This document shows positions 24,401 to 30,192 of a DNA stretch of 64,000 bases, in pieces. Location of the stretch: the NCBI RefSeq assembly GCF_047675955.1, contig NC_132923.1, positions 93,617,137-93,681,136 of the forward strand. The letters are read 5' to 3'. Positions within the stretch are counted from its first letter, which is position 1. Each line of letters begins with the position of its first letter. Both the position numbers and the translations under genes were made by a program. The notes under the pieces were generated by a model. That model saw only the letters and a program-made list of their open reading frames with translations. It was not told the DNA's origin and did no database searches. The DNA comes from Chlorocebus sabaeus. Its lineage: Eukaryota > Chordata > Mammalia > Primates > Cercopithecidae.

Positions 24401-25072
24401 GTGCCTGCCACCATGCCCAGTTAATTTTTGTATTTTTAGTAAAGATGGGGTTTCACCATGTTTGCCAGGCTGGTCTCAATCTCCTGACCCTGTGATCCGC
24501 CCGTTCGGCCTCCCAAAGTGCTAGGATTACAGGCATGAGCTACCACTCCTGGCAAATTGTGCCATCTTAACCATCTGTAAGCAGCATATAACCCAATGTG
24601 ATTAAATACATTCCTAATATTGTCCCACCATCACCACCAGCCATCCTTTTTTTTTTTTTGAAAAAGAAAAAAAGTTTAAACAAAATGGAGATGGGGTTTC
24701 ACTATGTTGACCAGTCTGGTCTTGAACTCCTGGCCTCAAGTGATCCTCCCGTCTCGGCCACCTGAAGTGCTGGGATTACAGGTATGAGCCACCGCACCCG
24801 GCCCCATCTTTATAACTCTTTTAATCTTGTAAAACCGAGTAAAAATCTTGTAAAAAACTCTGTACCCTTTAGACAAAACTCCCCATTTCTTCCTCCCTGC
24901 CGCCCATGGCAACCACCATCCTACTTTCTGTCTCTACAATAAAATAGGGTTTCTCGGGTGGAAATCAGGGCCTCGGGGCCTAGAAATGGGGTGAGGGACT
25001 CAGGGGAGACTTACCCACATAAGAAGCCAAGAAGAGGATGGAGAGCAAGAAAGGAGGCACCCGCCAGACCAT
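3368..25072 (-). CDS. TIE1: TIE1 receptor tyrosine kinase, complete 23-exon gene
   Basis: Single-pass receptor tyrosine kinase of endothelial plasma membranes; in the literature it heterodimerises with TEK/TIE2 and tunes angiopoietin signalling. Exons joined by GT-AG splicing give 3417 nt, 1138 residues plus TGA, the length I know for human TIE1. Order: signal peptide (1 to ~21), Ig-like domain (~43-105), a second Ig-like segment (~125-213), three EGF-like repeats (214-348), Ig-like (~349-444), three fibronectin III domains (~445-740), transmembrane helix (~761-785), split kinase (~839-1118). Seen in the kinase: glycine loop GEGNFGQV, Lys870 in AIKMLK, HRDLAARN with Asp979, DFG 997-999, activation-loop Tyr1007, and tail Tyr1117 and Tyr1128. 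The start ATG has A at -3 and G at +4. No frameshift or premature stop was found. Identity is very secure. Confidence 0.98.
3690..4035. repeat. Degenerate ATTC-derived minisatellite in TIE1 intron 22
   Basis: AT-rich stretch repeating a motif like atggttattgtatcattc with spacing near 32-40 bp, plus a (CATT)n core near 3950-3972. It has decayed too far to give exact copy counts. Confidence 0.55.
4374..4473 (-). CDS. TIE1: TIE1 exon 22: kinase C-lobe end
   Basis: Residues 1082-1115 (V-Y-E-L-M-R-Q-C-W-R-D-R-P-Y-E-R-P-P-F), with the conserved C-W...R-P-x-F kinase subdomain XI motif. Donor GTGAGG. Confidence 0.97.
4597..4693 (-). CDS. TIE1: TIE1 exon 21: kinase C-lobe
   Basis: Residues 1050-1082 (G-T-P-Y-C-G-M-T-C-A-E-L ... 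N-C-D-D-E). Acceptor CTGCAG, donor GTGAGT; only 86 bp from exon 20. Confidence 0.97.
4780..4820 (-). CDS. TIE1: TIE1 exon 20: kinase alpha-F, 41-nt microexon-like
   Basis: Residues 1036-1050 (W-S-F-G-V-L-L-W-E-I-V-S-L). The smallest internal exon; acceptor TTTCAG, donor GTGAGT. The reading frame requires it. Confidence 0.96.
5024..5169 (-). mobile_element. Old Alu, first half (interrupted)
   Basis: AluJ/S-like reverse copy in TIE1 intron 19, broken by a younger Alu; resumes at 5481. The outer element is flanked by gagctaa on both sides. Confidence 0.8.
5170..5480 (-). mobile_element. Younger Alu nested in an Alu
   Basis: Full-length AluS/Y-like copy with a (TTTA)n-interrupted tail. The atgttttgt target-site duplication on both sides marks insertion into the older Alu. 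Confidence 0.85.
5481..5613 (-). mobile_element. Old Alu, second half
   Basis: Continuation of the element at 5024, ending accacagccagcc. Confidence 0.8.
5622..5860 (-). mobile_element. MIR SINE
   Basis: Reverse-complement MIR: gagcacttactgtg, ttttacagatgaagacactg, then the acccaggcagtctggctcc region. Nearly full length. Confidence 0.85.
5861..6526. other. Rest of TIE1 intron 19, mostly unique
   Basis: G/A-rich sequence without a firm repeat match. The part near 5920-6180 faintly resembles antisense LINE-2. Nothing coding. Confidence 0.4.
6527..6597 (-). CDS. TIE1: TIE1 exon 19: P+1 loop
   Basis: Residues 1013-1036 (G-R-L-P-V-R-W-M-A-I-E-S ... T-T-K-S-D-V), the tyrosine-kinase-specific P+1 motif. 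71 nt; donor GTGAGT. Confidence 0.97.
6708..6821 (-). CDS. TIE1: TIE1 exon 18: catalytic loop and DFG
   Basis: Residues 975-1012: F-I-H-R-D-L-A-A-R-N with Asp979, D-F-G at 997-999, and activation-loop Tyr1007. Phase 0 at both ends; donor GTGAGT. Confidence 0.98.
7271..7577 (+). mobile_element. AluS SINE in TIE1 intron 17
   Basis: Full-length forward copy with interrupted A-tail, flanked by aaaatgc on both sides. Confidence 0.9.
7578..8011. other. TIE1 intron 17, unique remainder
   Basis: C/T-rich unique sequence up to exon 17. No repeat or RNA gene recognised. Confidence 0.5.
8012..8202 (-). CDS. TIE1: TIE1 exon 17: kinase hinge and insert
   Basis: Residues 911-974: hinge (I-A-I-E-Y-A-P-Y-G-N-L), kinase insert, and alpha-E up to S-E-K-Q. 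Ends on a complete codon; donor GTGTGT lies at the start of a short GT run. Confidence 0.97.
8410..8520 (-). CDS. TIE1: TIE1 exon 16: kinase alpha-C helix and beta 4-5
   Basis: Residues 874-911 (E-Y-A-S-E-N-D-H-R-D-F-A-G-E-L-E), including the alpha-C glutamate and H-P-N-I-I-N-L-L-G-A-C. Acceptor TTACAG, donor GTGAGC. Confidence 0.97.
8674..8884 (-). CDS. TIE1: TIE1 exon 15: juxtamembrane region and ATP-binding loop
   Basis: Residues 804-874, containing the glycine loop GEGNFGQV and catalytic Lys870. The donor is GTCCAC, far from consensus. The following 153-nt intron has no stop in frame (see findings). Confidence 0.95.
8885..9779. other. TIE1 intron 14, unique 3' portion
   Basis: CAGACAG-like purine-rich sequence near exon 15, then unique sequence with a T15 run near 9301. 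No gene seen. Confidence 0.5.
9780..9990. repeat. Cryptic alternating purine-pyrimidine repeat
   Basis: A decayed CA/TG-rich tract with repeated cacatggggc and gcatttg-type motifs. It produces cysteine-rich frames that are an artefact of the repeat. Confidence 0.5.
10000..10212 (-). mobile_element. Truncated old Alu
   Basis: AluJ-like reverse copy that stops at gttgctcaggct without its right end. Confidence 0.8.
10398..10693 (-). mobile_element. AluS SINE
   Basis: Full-length reverse copy with a clean 13-bp duplication tctctgaatggat on both sides. Confidence 0.9.
11232..11537 (-). mobile_element. AluS SINE
   Basis: Full-length reverse copy in TIE1 intron 14 ending gcgcccggcc. Confidence 0.9.
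11538..12108. other. TIE1 intron 14, unique 5' portion
   Basis: Unique sequence with a short (CA)n near 12000. No gene. Confidence 0.5.
12109..12299 (-). CDS. TIE1: TIE1 exon 14: stalk, transmembrane helix, stop-transfer
   Basis: Residues 740-803. An acidic stalk leads into a hydrophobic helix (about 761-785), followed by the basic stop-transfer R-R-S-C-L-H-R-R-R. Ends on a complete codon (TCG); donor GTCAGT. Confidence 0.97.
12651..12941 (-). CDS. TIE1: TIE1 exon 13: fibronectin III domain 3
   Basis: Residues 643-740, a whole FN3 module in one exon (P-P-A-P-R-H-L-H ... E-E-S-T-L-G-N-G), with sequon NAS. Phase-1 borders; donor GTGAGA. Confidence 0.97.
12942..13472. other. TIE1 intron 12, C/T-rich low complexity
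   Basis: Pyrimidine-rich intron with many recurring tccccatg and catgtcc words, likely cryptic slippage. The long open frames across it reflect composition. Confidence 0.5.
13473..13769 (-). CDS. TIE1: TIE1 exon 12: fibronectin III domain 2
   Basis: Residues 544-643, a whole FN3 module in one exon (L-R-V-S-W-S-L-P ... L-T-P-G-T-H-Y-Q-L-D-V), with sequon NVS. Phase-1 borders; donor GTATGC. Confidence 0.97.
13943..14080 (-). CDS. TIE1: TIE1 exon 11: fibronectin III domain 1, second half
   Basis: Residues 498-544, including the NVT sequon and the fibronectin-type L-R-P-K-T-G-Y-S-V-R-V strand. Acceptor CCCCAG, donor GTGAGA. Confidence 0.96.
14245..14403 (-). CDS. TIE1: TIE1 exon 10: fibronectin III domain 1, first half
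   Basis: Residues 445-498 (V-P-P-V-P-L-A-A-P-R ... D-W-S-T-I-V). Phase-1 borders; donor GTGAGT. Confidence 0.96.
14404..14794. other. TIE1 intron 9, unique 3' portion
   Basis: Unique intronic sequence downstream of exon 10 on the plus strand. No repeat recognised. Confidence 0.4.
14795..14990 (-). mobile_element. MIR SINE
   Basis: Reverse MIR core (acttgcctaaggacacacaa) with diverged flanks. Confidence 0.75.
15140..15196. repeat. Polypurine (GGAA)n-like tract
   Basis: About 55 bases of almost pure A/G with tandem ggaa and gagg words in TIE1 intron 9. Confidence 0.8.
15576..15597. repeat. Perfect 22-bp AT palindrome
   Basis: TGTTTA, alternating TA, TAAACA: the sequence equals its own reverse complement over 22 bases, just outside a MIR. 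Confidence 0.85.
15605..15825 (-). mobile_element. MIR SINE
   Basis: Reverse MIR: gggcactgtgctaaatgctt, catttcacagagagagaaac, gcccaggttgtctggctcc. Confidence 0.85.
15826..16571. other. TIE1 intron 9, unique 5' portion
   Basis: Unique, partly purine-rich sequence between a MIR and exon 9; short GT run near 16273. No gene. Confidence 0.4.
16572..16716 (-). CDS. TIE1: TIE1 exon 9: Ig-like domain after the EGF repeats, second half
   Basis: Residues 397-445 (S-T-K-A-I-V-E-P ... F-K-V-N-V-K), with the second Ig cysteine in the D-S-G-F-W-E-C motif. Acceptor TTTTAG, donor GTCAGT. Confidence 0.96.
16968..17113 (-). CDS. TIE1: TIE1 exon 8: Ig-like domain after the EGF repeats, first half
   Basis: Residues 348-396 (D-R-I-P-Q-I-L-N-M ... 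G-T-V-L-L), with the first Ig cysteine in R-I-N-C. Ends on a complete codon; donor GTCAGC with C at +3. Confidence 0.96.
17225..17560 (+). mobile_element. LINE-2 fragment
   Basis: Pyrimidine-rich LINE-2 3' region words (ggcctcatcatttctgg, agatctgacccctttg), continuing beyond the minisatellite at 17895. Confidence 0.55.
17590..17890. repeat. 50-bp minisatellite, six copies, in TIE1 intron 7
   Basis: The word cccaagcctg (or one-base variant) starts at 17611, 17661, 17711, 17761, 17811 and 17861, exactly 50 bp apart. Copies differ by a few substitutions. The array splits a LINE-2 fragment. Confidence 0.95.
17895..18140 (+). mobile_element. LINE-2 fragment, continued
   Basis: Ends with tagactctaagctccctgag, close to the LINE-2 3' UTR. 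Confidence 0.6.
18251..18379 (-). CDS. TIE1: TIE1 exon 7: EGF-like repeat 3
   Basis: Residues 305-348 (A-C-T-P-G-H-F-G-A-D-C ... V-H-C-E-K-S). Phase-1 borders; donor GTATAA. The residue after the first Cys is Thr where I recall Ala in human; that is from memory and not checked. Confidence 0.96.
18591..18731 (-). CDS. TIE1: TIE1 exon 6: EGF-like repeat 2
   Basis: Residues 258-305 (C-R-E-G-R-F-G-Q-S-C ... G-S-Q-C-Q-E). Phase-1 borders; acceptor TTCTAG, donor GTATGC. Confidence 0.97.
18890..19021 (-). CDS. TIE1: TIE1 exon 5: EGF-like repeat 1
   Basis: Residues 214-258, a cysteine-dense module (C-G-A-G-R-W-G-P-G-C ... G-T-R-C-E-Q). Flanked by phase-1 introns, the usual arrangement for exon-encoded EGF modules. 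Donor GTAAGG. Confidence 0.97.
19174..19329 (-). CDS. TIE1: TIE1 exon 4: end of second Ig-like segment
   Basis: Residues 162-214 (S-Y-F-Y-T-L-D-W ... F-F-R-L-I-V-R-G). Acceptor CCCCAG; donor GTCAGA, which has an uncommon C at +3. Confidence 0.96.
19500..20070 (+). mobile_element. LINE-2 fragment in TIE1 intron 3
   Basis: Recognisable LINE-2 3' block: ccactgccctggtccta, then cctggaatgcccttccttcc and caagtgccacttactctggg. Confidence 0.8.
20071..20832. other. TIE1 intron 3, unique remainder
   Basis: Unique intronic sequence up to exon 3. No repeat or gene recognised. Confidence 0.4.
20833..20943 (-). CDS. TIE1: TIE1 exon 3: start of second Ig-like segment
   Basis: Residues 125-162, A-H-L-L-P-D-K-V through K-S-N-G. 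Acceptor CCACAG, donor GTGAGA, phase 1 at both ends. Separated from exon 2 by only 67 bp. Confidence 0.97.
21011..21325 (-). CDS. TIE1: TIE1 exon 2: first Ig-like domain
   Basis: Residues 20-125, beginning A-A-V-D-L-T-L-L after the signal peptide. Holds the two Ig cysteines (FFLTC and VFSC) and an N-glycosylation sequon NGS. GC-rich compared with the rest of the gene. Acceptor CCCCAG, donor GTGAGT; both junctions phase 1. Confidence 0.97.
21933..22073 (+). mobile_element. Left Alu monomer (FLAM-like)
   Basis: Only the left arm of an Alu, ending in an interrupted A-tail, in TIE1 intron 1. Confidence 0.8.
22190..22425 (-). mobile_element. LINE-2 fragment (antisense)
   Basis: Words such as gacagagggaacagcctggg and caaaggcctgcag match antisense LINE-2 3' UTR. 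Confidence 0.6.
22678..22795 (-). mobile_element. MIR fragment
   Basis: Partial reverse MIR (ggcatttactgaccgc ... atttatagaggaggatcatgg). Confidence 0.6.
22820..22995 (+). mobile_element. LINE-2 fragment
   Basis: Weak LINE-2-like block between two MIRs in TIE1 intron 1. Confidence 0.45.
23008..23235 (-). mobile_element. MIR SINE
   Basis: Well-preserved reverse MIR: cttatgcaccaggcactt, then agttaagtaacttgcccaag. Confidence 0.9.
23270..24025 (+). mobile_element. LINE-2 3' end interrupted by a MIR
   Basis: Starts near ccagcctgcctttgttcagc, passes ccgttgcccttaggataatg and ends at the LINE-2 terminus tgcaataaatgtttg. A reverse MIR piece occupies about 23793-23925. Confidence 0.8.
23793..23925 (-). 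mobile_element. MIR fragment inside LINE-2
   Basis: agcaagcgcagggcactatg through cataacaaccataggacgct is reverse MIR. Confidence 0.7.
24195..24269 (-). mobile_element. Old LINE-1 fragment, piece 1
   Basis: ttattgtggtgaaatacat is antisense L1 3' UTR; resumes at 24554. Confidence 0.7.
24270..24553 (-). mobile_element. AluS SINE
   Basis: Reverse full-length copy interrupting the LINE-1. Confidence 0.9.
24554..24646 (-). mobile_element. Old LINE-1 fragment, piece 2
   Basis: gtgccatcttaaccatctg through accatcaccaccagccat continues the L1. Confidence 0.7.
24647..24803 (-). mobile_element. Partial Alu
   Basis: Right-arm portion with a complex A/T tail; second Alu interruption of the same LINE-1. 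Confidence 0.75.
24804..24950 (-). mobile_element. Old LINE-1 fragment, piece 3
   Basis: aactctgtaccctttagac and tggcaaccaccatcctactt are L1 3' UTR antisense words, ending just before TIE1 exon 1. Confidence 0.75.
25015..25072 (-). CDS. TIE1: TIE1 exon 1, coding part: start codon and signal peptide
   Basis: Residues 1-20. ATG at 25072-25070 opens a short basic, then leucine-rich stretch typical of a cleaved signal peptide (MVWRVPPFLL...). Ends one base into the codon for Gly20; donor GTAAGT. The 5' UTR lies upstream of 25072. Confidence 0.96.
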
Positions 25073-25320
25073 ACTCCAGAGGCCGACCCAGGCCAGCCAG
25101 GAGGAGCTGGGCCTGGGGTCAGATGCTGTGGGCCTGACTGCTCGTCCTGTGCTGGTCAGTGTGGGTTGGTGCTGGGGAGGAAGAGGAAATGAGATGGCTT
25201 GGGTGGGAGGGGTGGCAGGGGAGGGGGTGGAGGACTTATTCTGCCTTTGAGCCTCTAGGCCCCCAGTCTGGCCCCCACAAGGCTGGGGATGGGTGTGGCC
25301 TGGAAGGAGTCACTTGAAGT
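25073..25320 (-). promoter_or_regulatory. TIE1: TIE1 5' UTR and TATA-less promoter region
   Basis: GC-rich unique sequence directly upstream of the TIE1 ATG, with no TATA box at a sensible distance. On the plus strand two GGAA cores sit six bases apart (25179-25182 and 25185-25188). Paired ETS sites fit the known ETS dependence of endothelial receptor promoters. The transcription start is inferred within about 60-100 nt of the ATG. Confidence 0.6.
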
Positions 25321-25694
25321 GGGGGGAAGGTTATGGTAAGGGCAGACCTGGGGACAGTTGGACTGATTTTTCCCAACCCCTGCCTCCCTCCAATCCTCAG
25401 TCTTGCTGGCACAAAGGAGGCAGGAGGCAGGAAAGGGAGGAAGCCAGTGGCTTCCGCCTATTGAGGAAGGGGGTGGGGTAGGGGACAGTGTTCTGGGGTC
25501 TCCCCTCCCCCCAGCGCAAACACACAATACGGCCCACATGAGTCCTCATGTATGTGCCCCAGGACACAGGTGGTTACCTGGGTTTCCTAGAGAGCAGTTC
25601 ATACAGGAAACACAAAGGACCTTTGTGGGCCTGAGAACACGTACACTCAAAGGAACACAGGGCTCAGGCAACACAGAGCCTTGGAGTCTAACTT
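25321..25694. other. Unique sequence upstream of TIE1
   Basis: G-rich unique sequence just upstream of the TIE1 promoter; may hold distal regulatory sites but none is demonstrable. Confidence 0.4.
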
Positions 25695-25805
25695 GTGTAC
25701 CTCTCCCATTTTACAAATGGGAAAATGGAGGCTCGCTGTGCTCGAGGGCATCCTGAGGCTGTGGCAGGGCTGGGACTTGAACTTCTGACTTAGTCCTTGC
25801 TTTCT
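25695..25805 (-). mobile_element. MIR fragment
   Basis: Partial reverse MIR (cattttacaaatgggaaaat ... cttgaacttctgac). Confidence 0.65.
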
Positions 25806-27418
25806 TGGTGCCAATCGCTCCACAAGGGCACACATGAAGCAGACCCAGGGGAACACACAGGGAGTGTCAGTTGCCTAGATAGTCCTCAGCTTAAGCTGCT
25901 AATGAAAGCTTCAGCTTATTGTCTGCCAGGTGTCATTCATTTTGCAGCAAACCCATGTTTATCCCTGGGCACTGGGGCAGCAGAAGTCTGCCCTGGGAGG
26001 TGCACTCACTCCTGACGGCTGACAACAACCTGGGGGCAGTCCCCCTGCCTTGGCAAAGTCTCTAAAGCCCCGTGGATCTTGCCTCTGCTTCCCTCCCAGA
26101 CTCACCTCTCCCTGCCCTGGCACCCGTTGCTCCACCTCTTGCCACCACTGGCAGTTCCTAGAACAGAACAAGACCTGTAGGTACAGAATGCCCACGAAGA
26201 GGCCCTTCCAGGGAGCAGAGGGAGCAATGGGCAGTCGGATGGGCAGCCTCGCTGGTTGAATCGATGACCCCTCTGACCCGGAATGGAATGATTGGGATGG
26301 ATGAGACCTGGTGTCAGCTTAGGTGACTTAGGTCTGGAAGTACAAACCCTCCCCCTGGGCCTGGGACATCTTCCCAGAATCTTTTCGGTGAAGGCTTCAT
26401 TCTCCTCTGGGTGCACCAGGCTCACATTCACTTTCCTCAGGAGGCTGGGTCCCTGCAGCTTCGCTGAGCTGGTTTAGGCCCAGGGTTCTTCTGAAGCTCC
26501 CTGAAAAGTCCCAGGAGAGGTTTTGACTCCTGGAGTAGCATAGAAAAGGATCAGGAAAGACCTCCCCACCAATGTGTGGCCCACAGAGACTCCCATTCCT
26601 GGGCCTCAGGCTGGGAAGAGCGTTCTCTGGACAAGGCTTTGGGTGGGATGGGAGTAGGAGCAGGGGAGAGTGGTGGATGCCTTAGACTTCAGCTCATCCT
26701 GGTGCCAGACCTTTGAATCTGGAAAGAAAAAGGAGCTGGAAAGTGCTGGGACTGTTTGTGTGACAGGATTCACTTTTGTGAAACAAAAGGAACTTTTCCT
26801 CTGGTTCTTGGAAGACCTGGGGGGCCTGATATCATTTTGCAAACGTATGGAGAGCACTTAGGCAGCATTCATTCTTTTTGGAAGTGACACAGATATTGGC
26901 ACAGGTATTTGCTTCGAATGGAAAAGTTTGAGACTGCATGATCCTGGCACATGTAAAGACTCCGAGCCCATCTGCCCTCCCCACTCTCAACTGGGAAACA
27001 AAAACTGGTAATAATGATGTGTACATAAATAAAATGTTAATGGAGTTTGTACACAAGAATTTGTATTATAAAACAATACCCTACAAGTGTAAAAGTATTT
27101 TTACATGTGTTGAGATTATGCTGCAAGTAATTTAAATAGCATCAATTTACAAACAATATGTCCCAAATGAAATATTACTGCACAAACAAATTTTGAGTGG
27201 GTTGTGTATACATCTGCTGTTGCAGATGTATAAGAAGACTTAAGCCATAATGCACATCTTGAAGTCTCAGTCACTGGAAAATTATAGGCTAAAAATAATG
27301 CAAATATGAAGTTCTACACATTGGAGGGTTAACCTCCAAACCCAAAACAAACTCAACGGATAATGATAGAGTTAAACTCAAGGCCCCCGGCCAACTCAAG
27401 GTAATTTATTTTTTAACA
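25806..27418. other. Unique intergenic sequence 5' of TIE1
   Basis: GC-moderate to about 26860, then AT-rich. No convincing repeat, RNA gene or coding exon recognised. Confidence 0.4.
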
Positions 27419-27722
27419 GCCAGGCTCAGTGGCTAACACCTGTAATCCCAGCACTTTGGGAGGCCAAGGCAGGCAGATCACTTGAGGCCAGGAGTTCGAG
27501 ACCAGCCTGGCCAACATGGTGAAACCCCGTCTCTACCAAAAATACAAAAATTAGCCAGACGTGGTGGAACATACCTGTAATCCCAGCTACTCAGGAAGCT
27601 GAGGTAGGAGAATCGCCTGGACCCGGGAGGTGGAGGTTGCAGTGGAACTGAGATCGTGCCACTGCACTCCAGCCTGGGTAACAAAGCTAGACTCCATCTC
27701 AAAAATAAAAATAAAAACAAAA
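27419..27722 (+). mobile_element. AluS SINE
   Basis: Full-length forward copy with an (AAAAT)n-like tail. Confidence 0.9.
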
Positions 27723-27886
27723 CTCTTCCTCACTACCGTTCTCACCTATCAGTTTGGCAGAAGTCTGGGAGTTTTATAACACACATTCTTGACAAGGTCG
27801 TGGGGAAATAGGCATGTGCTATATAGGCATGGTGATGTAACTCTGATGGAGGGCAACTTGGGAATATCTGTCAAATTCATGAACAA
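27723..27886 (+). mobile_element. Old LINE-1 fragment, piece 1
   Basis: ctctgatggagggcaacttg is sense L1 3' region; resumes after the Alu at 28188. Confidence 0.75.
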
Positions 27887-28187
27887 GGCCAGGGGTGGTG
27901 GCTCACGCCTGTAATCCCAGCACTTTGGGAGGCCAAGGCAGGCGGATCACGAGGTCAGGAGATCGAGACCATCCTGGCTAACATGGTGAAACCCTGTCTC
28001 TACTAAAAACACAAAGAATTAGCCGGGCATGGTGGCGGGCACCTGTAGTCCCAGCTACTCGGGAGGCTGAGGCAGAAGAATGGTGTGAACCCGGGAGGCG
28101 GAGCTTACAGTGAGCTGAGATCGCGCCACTGCCCTCCAGCCAGGACTACAGAGTGAGACTCCGCCTCAAAAAAAAAAAAAAAAAATT
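27887..28187 (+). mobile_element. AluY-like SINE
   Basis: Full-length copy with the short direct repeat aaattca(t/c)ga on both sides, inserted in the LINE-1. Confidence 0.9.
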
Positions 28188-28550
28188 CACGAGCACATGT
28201 ATCCTTGACTCACAATTGCATTCTTGGGACTTTATCCTGCAGATATACTCCCATAGCACAACAAATGTCATGGTTATTTATTGTAGCATTATATGTAATG
28301 GCAGGAGATTAGGAACAATTCATGTGTCAATCAATGGGGAAATGGTTAAATAAATTTTGATGTAGCTATACAGTAAAATATAACAGCTGTGGAATTTGTT
28401 GAAGAAACTCTCCAAGTCTATAAACTGGTTTTTAAAAGCTCTCCAAGACATACTAATTAGTAAGTGATAAAAAGAAGGTACAAAAGTGTATGTTGTATGT
28501 TAGCGTTTGCCTAAAAAAGAAAAAATAGGACTATATATATTCATACTGCT
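28188..28550 (+). mobile_element. Old LINE-1 fragment, piece 2
   Basis: tatcctgcagatatactc, gtcaatcaatggggaaatgg and ctctccaagacatactaatt are sense L1 3' region. Confidence 0.75.
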
Positions 28551-28555
28551 TGTAC

Positions 28556-28880
28556 ACGTTGAGTATCCCTTATCCAAAATGCTAGGGACAAGGAGTGTTC
28601 AGATTTCAGACTTTTCTGAATTTTGGGATATTTGCATATACATAATGAAATATCTTAGGGATAAGACCCAAGTCTAAATATGAAATCCATTTATGTTTCA
28701 TGCATACCTTATACACATAGCCTGAAGGTAATTTTAAACAATATTTCATATGATATATATGACCCATCACATGAGGTCAGATGTGGATTTTCCACTTGTG
28801 GCATCACAAAGTGCTCAAAAAGTTTCAAATTTGGGAGCATTTCGGATTTCACATTTTCGGATTAGGGGTGCTCAACCTGT
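28556..28880. mobile_element. Tigger-type DNA transposon relic
   Basis: Non-autonomous ~325-bp element with inverted ends: left cgttgagtatcccttatcc, right (reverse complement) ggttgagcacccctaatcc. The TA target site is kept on the left and decayed to TG on the right. Exact subfamily not assigned. Confidence 0.7.
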
Positions 28881-29222
28881 GTTTGCACAGGGTGAATATC
28901 TGTTGTGGTATTAAATTCCACTTTGGTGGCAGTGCTCATTTGGAAACCAAAGATTTTTTTTTTTCTTTTATGTTAGGAAAGTAAAGGTCCATCCCCTGTG
29001 GCCACTCCAGCGAGTTGGACTCACTGTTCTCCAAGTGACTGTCATAATCAAGAGGGACAGGAAAGCCTGACTCTCCAAGTTCCACTCATTTCCCTTAACA
29101 GGTGGCTCAGACAACTGATTTATGCCCCTTAGAACATTCATTTGGGTCTTTTGTGTGGCTTCTTACAATGTCCTTAGGGTTTTAGACCACATGTAAATAC
29201 ACGTGGAAACATTTGACAGACT
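28881..29222. other. Unique intergenic spacer
   Basis: No repeat or gene recognised between the Tigger relic and the next Alu. Confidence 0.4.
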
Positions 29223-29254
<32 letters not shown>

Positions 29255-29536
29255 GAGACGGAGTCTCGCTCTGTCGCCCAGGCTGGAGTGCAGTGGCCGG
29301 ATCTCAGCTCACTGCAAGCTCCGCCTCCCGGGTTCACGCCATTCTCCTGCCTCAGCCTCCCGAGTAGCTGGGACTACAGGCGCCCGCCACCTCGCCCGGC
29401 TAATTTTTTGTATTTTTAAGTAGAGACAGGGTTTCACCGTGTTAGCCAGGATGGTCTCAATCTCCTGACCTCGTGATTCGCCCATCTCGGCCTCCCAAAG
29501 TGCTGGGATTACAGGCTTGAGCCACCGCACCCGGCC
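29223..29536 (-). mobile_element. Young AluY, Old World monkey type
   Basis: Near-consensus copy with a long T run, the ccacctcgcccggct arm, ggcttgagccaccg at the end, and target duplication gacagactct. Confidence 0.85.
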
Positions 29537-29885
29537 GACAGACTCTTAAAAATGTCTATGAATTTGATTTAATTTTCTCTATAGACAAACTCCATAGTCT
29601 TCTTGCAGAAATGATGGCTCAGTTGAGATCCATTTGGGTGAAATTGTTGTGCAAATTATGCACAAAAAAGCTGGTGAAATTTGTGACTGGATCAACAGAG
29701 GATGAGTCGGGGGGAAAGAATGAACCTCTCCAAGTTGCTCCCCAAAAATGAAGTCAAGGCTATCTGGATTAAAGAGTCAAGTTGGTACTATTCTAAGTAA
29801 CAGAGACCTCTTCCAATTGAACTTGCCAGACTGGGGTGGGTTACATGGGTGACCATGCAGTTAGTTTTCAAAATAAACAGTGAGA
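29537..29885. other. Unique intergenic spacer
   Basis: AT-moderate unique sequence; nothing recognised. Confidence 0.4.
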
Positions 29886-30192
29886 GGCCCGGCACAGTGA
29901 CTCATGCCTGTAATCCCAACACTTGGGAGGTCGAGGCAGGCAGATTGCCTGAGGCCAGGAGTTCAAGACCACCCTGGCCAACATAGTGAAACCCCATGTC
30001 TACTAAAAATACAAAAAGATTAGCCGGATGTGGTGGCACACACCTGTAGTCCCAGCTACTTGGGAGGCTGAGGCATAAGAATTGCTTGAACCCAGGAGGC
30101 AGAGGTTGCAGTGAGCTGAGATCATGCCACTGCACTCCAGCCTGGGTGACAGAGTGAGACTTTGTCTCAAAAAATAAAAAGCAATAAATAAA
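29886..30192 (+). mobile_element. AluS SINE
   Basis: Full-length forward copy, moderately diverged. Confidence 0.9.
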
